12,512 nt of DNA from JAYUHK01 sp043767025 (lineage in GTDB: Bacteria; Bacteroidota; Bacteroidia; Chitinophagales; Saprospiraceae), in contig JAYUHK010000228.1 of the NCBI GenBank assembly GCA_043767025.1, positions 1-12,512 on the forward strand. Direction: 5' to 3'. Below are positions 7,452 through 12,512 of this stretch, piece after piece (the stretch's first letter is position 1; each line of letters begins with the position of its first letter). The notes below the pieces were generated by a model. That model made no database searches and was not told the origin of the DNA. It saw nothing but the letters and a program-made list of their open reading frames with translations. The translations under genes and the position numbers were made by a program.

Positions 7452-7459
7452 CAAAGATA
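7452..7459 (-). promoter_or_regulatory. -7 promoter box of the GlsB-type gene
   Basis: The minus strand reads TATCTTTG, an exact TAnnTTTG match and identical to the box before lipB. It lies 28 bases before the ATG at 7423. No clear TTTG is seen at the -33 position. Confidence 0.55.
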
Positions 7460-7658
7460 GTAATTTTTTGGTTTTTTAAGACTGCCTACACTTTCACGGT
7501 TACTCTTTTTTTTCAAAGTCCAGCACACGAATATAAAAGAAGTCTAAAAATGAAGCATTCGTATTTGACAACTTTTCACTGCGAAATGAATTTCCAATAT
7601 CAAAAATTAGGAAAGACAAGAAACGAAGAAAACTGTGTGTTTACAAGAATTTTTTTGC

Positions 7659-7666
7659 TATCTTTG
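7659..7666 (+). promoter_or_regulatory. -7 promoter box of lipB, implying a leaderless or near-leaderless mRNA
   Basis: TATCTTTG matches TAnnTTTG exactly and ends four bases before the lipB ATG (7671). TGTG at 7636-7639, one mismatch from the -33 TTTG, stands 19 bases upstream, the standard spacing. Transcription would then begin at or within a few bases of the start codon. The rest of the 247-base gap (7424-7670) is AT-rich with no other recognisable element. Confidence 0.55.
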
Positions 7667-7670
7667 CCCT

Positions 7671-8384
7671 ATGAAACCGATGGTTTATTTTCAAGATTGG
7701 GGCGTAATTTCGTACCAAACTGCTTGGGACAGGCAGCAGCAACTTTTAAAAAAAGTGATTGATTTTAGGTCGAAAAACTTGGAAAATACCACGCCTCAAA
7801 CTGTCGAACACCAACTTATTTTTTGCGAACACCCTCCCGTTTTTACCTTGGGCAGAAGCGGGTCCATCAAAAATTTACTTCTTTCAGAAGATGAACTGAA
7901 AGACAAGAAAATAGAATTTTTTAAAATAAATCGTGGTGGTGACATCACTTTTCACGGATTGGGGCAGATTGTAGGTTATCCGATTTTTGATTTGAATGAG
8001 TTTTTTACCGACGTACATCGCTACGTCCGCTCGCTCGAAGAAGTGATTATATTGACCCTCGCCGAGTATGGACTTTTGGGAATTAGAGTTCCAAAATTTA
8101 CGGGAGTTTGGTTGGCAGAAGACGAAAAAAATAAAAAAAAACGCAAGATTTGTGCCATCGGGATTCATTTGAGCCGTTGGGTCACGATGCACGGCTTTGC
8201 TTTCAATGTTAATACAGATTTATCTTATTTTCAACACATCGTTCCGTGCGGTATCTCGGACGACGACAAGGAGGTAACATCTCTCCAAAACGAACTTGGA
8301 TACTTCGTTGACCGTGCAGAAGTGACAGAAAAACTTATCCGAAATTTTTCACAAGTATTTGATTTTCAATATTTTAACAAATGA
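7671..8384 (+). CDS. lipB: Octanoyl-[acyl-carrier-protein]:protein N-octanoyltransferase
   Basis: Moves octanoate from acyl-carrier protein to the lipoyl domains of 2-oxoacid dehydrogenases and GcvH; LipA then inserts sulfur. The 237-residue protein has all family marks: HPPVFTLGRSG (54-64), RGGDITFHGLGQ (88-99; the usual P of HGPGQ is L here), KFTGVWL (142-148), the catalytic Lys159 in KICAIGIHL, MHGFAFNVN (173-181) and the acyl-carrying Cys193 in VPCGI. The ATG at 7671 is chosen over a GTG at 7635, because the latter would place codons across the -7 box and only adds a non-family extension. Another ATG at 7680 is possible but less likely. The stop overlaps the next start by four bases (ATGA). 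lipA is not in the window. Confidence 0.95.
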   Translation: MKPMVYFQDWGVISYQTAWDRQQQLLKKVIDFRSKNLENTTPQTVEHQLIFCEHPPVFTLGRSGSIKNLLLSEDELKDKKIEFFKINRGGDITFHGLGQIVGYPIFDLNEFFTDVHRYVRSLEEVIILTLAEYGLLGIRVPKFTGVWLAEDEKNKKKRKICAIGIHLSRWVTMHGFAFNVNTDLSYFQHIVPCGISDDDKEVTSLQNELGYFVDRAEVTEKLIRNFSQVFDFQYFNK

Positions 8385-8794
8385 TAAAAGATATTCCACA
8401 CATAAAAGTAGAAGATTTACTGATAGCGATTGTGCCGCGTGAAGACGTTTCTGAAACGAGCGACTTACAGCTTTGGGACAGTTATATTATCAATTTGAAG
8501 GAAGAAAATATCAAAAATGTCCTCATCAACACGACTGGTTATGGCGAAATAGGAGGCGAAATGAGAAAGACGGCTACCTTCCGCTATTTCTTTGAAGAAA
8601 TCCCCGCGTTGGGCGTTGTCTTGATAGAACCCATTGACAATCAACTGTTTAACCTCTCACACGAGTTTTGGGTGAGCTTTCAGTTCGAGGGTCATTTATT
8701 TGATAAAAAATATATATTTGTGACAGGCAGTATTGATCCAATTAATTTTACGCTCGTTCCATTTTTGGGTAGAAAAGGCGTTATGATTCGGTAA
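8381..8794 (+). CDS. Conserved Bacteroidota protein of unknown function
   Basis: 137 residues, no signal peptide or membrane segment. Distinct blocks are AIVPRED, LWDSYIINLKEENIKNVLINTTGYGEI, the TATFRYFFEEI segment, IEP, LFNLSHEFWVSFQF, FDKKYIFV.GSI, FT and a C-terminal GRKGVMIR. I remember very similar short proteins in many Bacteroidota, some carrying a doubtful label as phenylalanyl-tRNA synthetase alpha; nothing here supports an aminoacyl-tRNA synthetase (no motif 1-3). The fold looks like a compact mixed alpha/beta protein. Its ATG overlaps the lipB stop (ATGA), pointing to translational coupling and co-expression with lipB. A function cannot be assigned. Confidence 0.8.
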   Translation: MIKDIPHIKVEDLLIAIVPREDVSETSDLQLWDSYIINLKEENIKNVLINTTGYGEIGGEMRKTATFRYFFEEIPALGVVLIEPIDNQLFNLSHEFWVSFQFEGHLFDKKYIFVTGSIDPINFTLVPFLGRKGVMIR

Positions 8795-8839
8795 ATTACT
8801 TTTTTTTTAAAATGTCACAAAAATTTAAAATTTTTAATT

Positions 8840-9379
8840 ATGCAAGAAAAAAAAGTCAGTGACTCAAGGACTGTGATGACTGAAATGGTGATGCCCAACG
8901 ACACCAATCCAATGGGCAATCTTATGGGTGGAAATCTTCTTCGATGGATGGATATTGCGGCGGGCATTTGTGCTGGTAAGCACTGCGAAGCTCATGTAGT
9001 AACTGCGTCAGTAGATTTGGTATCGTTCCAGAAAGCAATAAAAATGGGAGAAGTTATTACGATAGACACTTGCGTAACTCGTGCGTTCAACACTTCGGTA
9101 GAGATTTATGTGGAGGTTTTTGCTGCCAGCGTCAAGGGAACTAATCCCCGAAGGTGCAATCACGCTTACTACACTTTCGTGGCATTAGATGATGTCACGC
9201 TCAAGCCAATTTCTACATTTTCGGTACTGGCACTTTCGGCGGAGGAGCAGCACCAATATGAAAGTGCTATGCGTCGGCGCGAACTTCGTTTACTTTTGAG
9301 CGGACGCTTGAAAGGTGCTGATGCTGTTGAGTTGAAGCTACTTTTGAGTGATATTTCAACTGCACCTATCGCGATATGA
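8840..9379 (+). CDS. Hotdog-fold acyl-CoA thioesterase (YciA/ACOT type)
   Basis: Hydrolyses acyl-CoA to free acid and CoA in the cytoplasm. The 179-residue protein carries the hotdog signature P.DTNPMGNLMGGNLLRWMDIAAG (19-42): Asn23 and Asp38 occupy the active-site positions of YciA/ACOT7-type enzymes, and the central GG leads into the long hotdog helix. VVTASVDLVSFQKAIKMGEVI (53-73) and AYYTFVALDD (109-118) are the following strands. Chain-length preference cannot be read from sequence. The last roughly 35 residues (RRRELRLLLSGRL...) form a helical tail. The ATG at 8840 lies 45 bases after the previous gene, behind a copy of TGTCACAAA and a T/A-rich leader. The stop overlaps the next start (ATGA). 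Family-level confidence is high. Confidence 0.92.
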   Translation: MQEKKVSDSRTVMTEMVMPNDTNPMGNLMGGNLLRWMDIAAGICAGKHCEAHVVTASVDLVSFQKAIKMGEVITIDTCVTRAFNTSVEIYVEVFAASVKGTNPRRCNHAYYTFVALDDVTLKPISTFSVLALSAEEQHQYESAMRRRELRLLLSGRLKGADAVELKLLLSDISTAPIAI

Positions 9380-10026
9380 AAGCCGCATTTCCAAAAATAA
9401 TCGTCGCCCTATCGCTCTATTTACTCTTAAAATATTTGGGGGGTACAGTCGGAGCAGTGATTTTATACCCTGTCACATTATTGGTTACTTTTTTACACGA
9501 ATTTGGTCACGCACTCGGTGCTATTTTGACTGGCGGAAGCGTTCAAGCTCTACAAATCAACAGCGATGGCAGTGGATACACTGTCACAGCAGGCGGCTGG
9601 AAAGCAATTATTTTGATGGGTGGATATGTAGGAAGTGCGATACTCGGAAATCTACTATTTTATGTAGCAGTAAAGAAGCCAAACTCAACAGTTTTCGCAC
9701 TTTATTTACTTGCTTCGGTGATGGTATTGGCAGCTATTGTTTGGTTCAATTCCATTTACACAACATTATTTCTTATTTTTGCTTCTTATATCCTTTATTT
9801 TGTTGGCAGCCGTCGCTTTTTGCACCAAGAAGTCCTAATGTTTTTGGGGATAGCTTCGATTATCTACATTGTCCAAGATTTTAACATCGGACCGCGCTCG
9901 GACTTGGAAGAATATGCTCGGACGATGCTTATATTTTCGCCTGACGTGTGGATGTATATTTGGTTGGCGGTGGTGGTGTTTATTTGTTTCATCAATATCC
10001 GATGGATACTAAAAAATGAGCAATAA
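9376..10026 (+). CDS. M50B-type (site-2-protease-like) membrane metallopeptidase
   Basis: 216 residues with about six hydrophobic segments. The zinc motif HEFGH (His41, Glu42, His45) lies inside the first long membrane helix, as in M50 proteases, followed by ALGAILTGG. A strand-like VQALQINSDGSGYT and GGW...LMGGYVGSAILG follow, which is the usual order of the peptidase M50B-like family (Pfam M50B-like). Asp176 in RSDLEEY is a candidate third metal ligand. It is shorter than RseP-type enzymes and has no PDZ domain. Substrates of this group are largely unknown. The ATG overlaps the thioesterase stop, so it is translated with it and is the last gene of the lipB group. Its stop overlaps the A-run that is the U-tract of the opposing terminator. 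Confidence 0.88.
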   Translation: MKAAFPKIIVALSLYLLLKYLGGTVGAVILYPVTLLVTFLHEFGHALGAILTGGSVQALQINSDGSGYTVTAGGWKAIILMGGYVGSAILGNLLFYVAVKKPNSTVFALYLLASVMVLAAIVWFNSIYTTLFLIFASYILYFVGSRRFLHQEVLMFLGIASIIYIVQDFNIGPRSDLEEYARTMLIFSPDVWMYIWLAVVVFICFINIRWILKNEQ

Positions 10027-10056
10027 AAAAAGGTGCGACGAATTACTCGCCGCACC
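10025..10056 (-). terminator. Intrinsic terminator of the beta-barrel receptor gene
   Basis: On the minus strand a 10-bp stem (10056-10047 pairing with 10041-10032, loop of 5) is followed at once by seven T (10031-10025). All pairs are Watson-Crick except one G-U wobble, and 7 of the 10 pairs are G-C. It lies 49 bases past the receptor stop codon. On the plus strand there is no T-run after the stem and the wobble becomes an A-C mismatch, so it serves the minus strand mainly. Confidence 0.85.
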
Positions 10057-10104
10057 CAACAAATTCACGATAAATGTATGAAAAAACTAATTTTTTGTGA
10101 CAAT

Positions 10105-12512
10105 TTATTTGCCTGATTTGATACGGCGATTTTCGTCGTCCAAGCCAGTTTTTCGCTCCCGCGCACCTTTTACGTCGTTGCCTCCGAAACGATAAGTGAA
10201 GTTAATTTTTAGTCGCCGACTTTCCCAATTTCCTTTTGTGTCTATGTAAAAGCCGCTTGAAGCGTCGCTTATTCCTCGCCAAGGAGTAGTAAAAAATACG
10301 TCATCTACGGCGATTTTGATGATACCTCTATCGTTAAGAATCTTTTTTTGCACGCCTACGTCCACACTGCCTTGTTGTTTGCTTCTAAAAACTCCTCCCC
10401 AGATGCTGGGTCCGTTGTACCAACCCGAAAGCTCCGCACTCCAGCCGTTGCCGAGCAAAAAACTATTTTGCATATATGCGTTGTAAGAAGTAATTTTTGT
10501 GTCAATGATGTAGTTATTTCCAAAATCTGCTTTGAATTTTGAGTGATATAGTGACAGGTTTAAAAACCCATTGTACCATTTTGCCAACGGCAGTGGAGCT
10601 GATATATTGAGTGCATAATTATCTTGTTTTGCTACATTTTTTTGTGTCACAAAAGTCCTATATCTTTCAGTAGTATCAATAATTTGAGTAAATAAATCAT
10701 TCGTGCGGCTGTAGCTCAAGCCCGTTATCAAACCCTGCATAAAAGTATGATTTAACTCAAAGTTGTGACTGTATTGGGGTTGCAAGAATGCGTTTCCTTT
10801 TTCATAGGTTAGTTCGTCCAATTTGTTCTCAAATGGGTTCAAATCTTGGTAACTTGGTCTATCAATCCGACGGCTGTAAGTCAGCCCCAACGAGTTGTTT
10901 TTATTGACGTTGTAAGTGACGGCAGCACTCGGAAAGAAGTTAGTATATTGACGTTCTACGATGTCGTCTTTTTTAGGATTGACTCGAATCAGCTCCCCTT
11001 TCGACCTTGTATTTTCCATTCGGACTCCCGTTTGAAGCCCAAACTTACCGACCTGTGCGTTGTAGTTGAGATAAGCTGCATTCACATTTTCGGAGTATTT
11101 AAAGCGGTTACTTTTTTCTAAATCTTTGATATTTGTGTCATCGGTTTGTACATTAAAAAAATCAAAAATATTGTCTGTTGTGACAGTTGCTATTTTGAAT
11201 CCTGCGCCGAATTTACCCTTCCAAAGACTTTGCTCGTAGTCCGCCTTGAGTGTACTTATTTGAATGTCTGTCGGCGTTGAGTTTCTAAAAATTCGACTGC
11301 TAAAAATAGTTTTTTCGTCGCTCGTTTTATAAAAATTCGGCTGGTAGCTGTTCGCTCGATTGCGGAACATTCCTCTATCAATATCAATATTTAGCTCATG
11401 TCCAGACGTATCCGTATAGCGATAATTTAGGTTTAAATTGAGGTTAGCGCGGTTGTTGGGGTTGTCATTTGTTGCTACCAACACAGAGTCCACTACTCCG
11501 CTCGTCGCTTCGTTTGCGATGCGCGTGCGACTGTTGCTAATGGATTTTCCATCGCTGAAATTGCCGTCCAGCACCACACCAATCGTATTCTTGGAGTCTA
11601 TAAAATAATCTGCGCCAGCCTTGTAGCCGCCTCTGGTTGCGTCGTTGATATTGACATTATTTTGGTCAAAAATCTTACCCGATTGGCGACGGTAAAGCAG
11701 AAAATTATTTTGATTTTTGCCCAAATTGTAACTTCCATTTCCAAAAACATTAATACTTTTATTTCGATAATTGACATTTCCCCACGTTCCGCCCTTCGGA
11801 GTTATCCCGTAATCGTTCCAAATCCCGATATTTCCATTGACTCCAAAGTTCTTATTTTTCTTCAAACGCAGGTTAATAATGCCTGCATTTCCCGATGCGT
11901 CGTATTTTGCCGAAGGGTTCGTAATGAGTTCAATCGCCTCAATATCAGTGGATTGTATTCCTTTGAGGTAGTTCGCCAAGTCCTTTCCGTCCAGCACAGA
12001 AGGTTTGCCGTCTATGTATATCCGCACGCCATTTTTCCCTTTGAGCGTCACATTTTCGTCTTTATCAATCATCACACCGGGTGCTTTTTGCAACAATTCC
12101 AACGCTGTATTTCCCGTAGCATTGATACTTCCTTCGATGTTCATAATCGTTTTGTCCGCCCTGATTTCAAACAAAGGTTTCTTCGCAACGACTGTCACAG
12201 ATTTGAGTTCTTGCGAGGTTTCATTGAGCTTGATTTGCTCGATGGTTTTACCCATATTTTCGTCAAAAATAAACGATTTTGTGACAAATTCCTGTAAGCC
12301 TACCGAGTTGGCTTTGATAAAATAATTACCACTTTTGACTCCCAATAATTCGTACTTTCCCTTTTCGTCGCTGACCGCGCCTTTCAAAAATGTGCTATCT
12401 TTGGAGTTCAACAACATTACGGTAGCTAATTCGAGCGGTTTGCCCGACGAATCTAAAATCTGACCCACAATTAATTGACTTTGCGAAATGCCGCTACACC
12501 AAATTAACAATA
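10105..12512 (-). CDS. TonB-dependent-receptor-type outer-membrane beta-barrel protein (extreme N-terminus beyond right edge)
   Basis: 801 codons are visible and the frame is open to the edge; a TTG at 12510 can look like a start but is only an internal Leu, so the true start lies outside. The first visible residues (LLIWCSGISQSQ) are the end of a signal peptide. Residues 13-95 are a carboxypeptidase-regulatory-like Ig-fold domain (GQILDSSGKPLELATVML, then DEKGKYEL..V.SG.Y.I). Residues 101-218 are a plug-like domain: SVTVVAKKPL, LELLQKAPGVMID, GVRIYIDGKP, LKGIQSTDIEAIELITNPSAKYDASGNAGIINLRL. The remainder is a beta-barrel with alternating aromatic strands, typical of the outer membrane beta-barrel family (OMP_b-brl_3), ending FTYRFGGNDVKGARERKTGLDDE, a common end of this family. 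Such proteins resemble SusC-like importers but often have no SusD partner; none is seen here. Substrate unknown. Confidence 0.92.
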   Translation of the reverse strand, partial: LLIWCSGISQSQLIVGQILDSSGKPLELATVMLLNSKDSTFLKGAVSDEKGKYELLGVKSGNYFIKANSVGLQEFVTKSFIFDENMGKTIEQIKLNETSQELKSVTVVAKKPLFEIRADKTIMNIEGSINATGNTALELLQKAPGVMIDKDENVTLKGKNGVRIYIDGKPSVLDGKDLANYLKGIQSTDIEAIELITNPSAKYDASGNAGIINLRLKKNKNFGVNGNIGIWNDYGITPKGGTWGNVNYRNKSINVFGNGSYNLGKNQNNFLLYRRQSGKIFDQNNVNINDATRGGYKAGADYFIDSKNTIGVVLDGNFSDGKSISNSRTRIANEATSGVVDSVLVATNDNPNNRANLNLNLNYRYTDTSGHELNIDIDRGMFRNRANSYQPNFYKTSDEKTIFSSRIFRNSTPTDIQISTLKADYEQSLWKGKFGAGFKIATVTTDNIFDFFNVQTDDTNIKDLEKSNRFKYSENVNAAYLNYNAQVGKFGLQTGVRMENTRSKGELIRVNPKKDDIVERQYTNFFPSAAVTYNVNKNNSLGLTYSRRIDRPSYQDLNPFENKLDELTYEKGNAFLQPQYSHNFELNHTFMQGLITGLSYSRTNDLFTQIIDTTERYRTFVTQKNVAKQDNYALNISAPLPLAKWYNGFLNLSLYHSKFKADFGNNYIIDTKITSYNAYMQNSFLLGNGWSAELSGWYNGPSIWGGVFRSKQQGSVDVGVQKKILNDRGIIKIAVDDVFFTTPWRGISDASSGFYIDTKGNWESRRLKINFTYRFGGNDVKGARERKTGLDDENRRIKSGK

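Noticed and set aside
7635..7670. GTG at 7635 as start of lipB
   Set aside because: The extension (12 residues, Cys-rich) is not a LipB feature and runs over the exact -7 promoter box; ATG 7671 is better.
7448..7762. Open frame of 104 codons on the plus strand
   Set aside because: It overlaps lipB out of frame and crosses its promoter; no domain or signal features.
9348..9884. Open frame of 178 codons on the plus strand
   Set aside because: It is a shifted reading of the thioesterase end and the M50B gene, rich in Cys, Arg and Ser without any pattern; both real genes have strong family motifs.
11662..12297. Open frame of 211 codons opposite the beta-barrel receptor
   Set aside because: Antisense shadow of a well-supported gene; the translated protein shows no coherent motif.
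12389..12396. TATCTTTG on the plus strand inside the receptor gene
   Set aside because: Matches the -7 box but lies antisense within a coding region, has no gene downstream on that strand, and encodes a normal KDS segment of the receptor.
12508..12510. TTG at 12510 as start of the beta-barrel receptor
   Set aside because: It lies in the middle of a signal peptide and the frame stays open to the window edge, so the gene is cut there.

Overview
The window looks like chromosomal DNA of a free-living member of the Bacteroidota, perhaps of the Saprospiria/Cytophagia type. The lineage signs are a cell-surface protein with SprB-type repeats, a SusC-like outer-membrane beta-barrel receptor with a carboxypeptidase-regulatory-like domain, TAnnTTTG promoter boxes instead of clear Shine-Dalgarno sites, and two proteins of a kind I know only from this phylum. 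Placement below phylum level is inference. I see no rRNA, tRNA, CRISPR array, insertion sequence or phage gene.

Layout, left to right. Bases 1-1716 (minus) hold the N-terminal 572 codons of a large secreted adhesin-like protein that runs off the left edge. A 341-base AT-rich gap with nested palindromes follows. coaE (minus, 2058-2648) is divergent from a rightward group: a conserved protein of unknown function (2727-3257), a lipoprotein with a C-terminal thioredoxin-like domain (3305-4618), and an 836-residue protein joining a TIR-like domain, TPR repeats and a YdfG-like short-chain dehydrogenase (4658-7168). A small GlsB/YeaQ-type membrane protein (minus, 7181-7423) converges on it. A 247-base divergent promoter region then leads to a second rightward group: lipB (7671-8384), a conserved unknown (8381-8794), an acyl-CoA thioesterase (8840-9379) and an M50B-type membrane metallopeptidase (9376-10026). 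Two of its three junctions are 4-base ATGA overlaps. The right end (10105-12512, minus) is a TonB-dependent-receptor-type beta-barrel protein whose extreme N-terminus lies outside the window; a good intrinsic terminator follows its stop.

Most genes are housekeeping: CoA synthesis, protein lipoylation, acyl-CoA hydrolysis and envelope functions. The most unusual item is the TIR-like/TPR/SDR fusion. Its dehydrogenase keeps the catalytic residues, while the TIR-like part seems to lack the glutamate used by NAD-cleaving TIR domains. The second item is a 9-mer, TGTCACAAA, found seven times on the two strands, far above simple expectation. It recalls uptake-signal, Chi-like or other highly iterated genome words.

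Several apparent upstream starts at non-ATG codons (3263, 7635, 12510) are not real starts; corrected starts are given.
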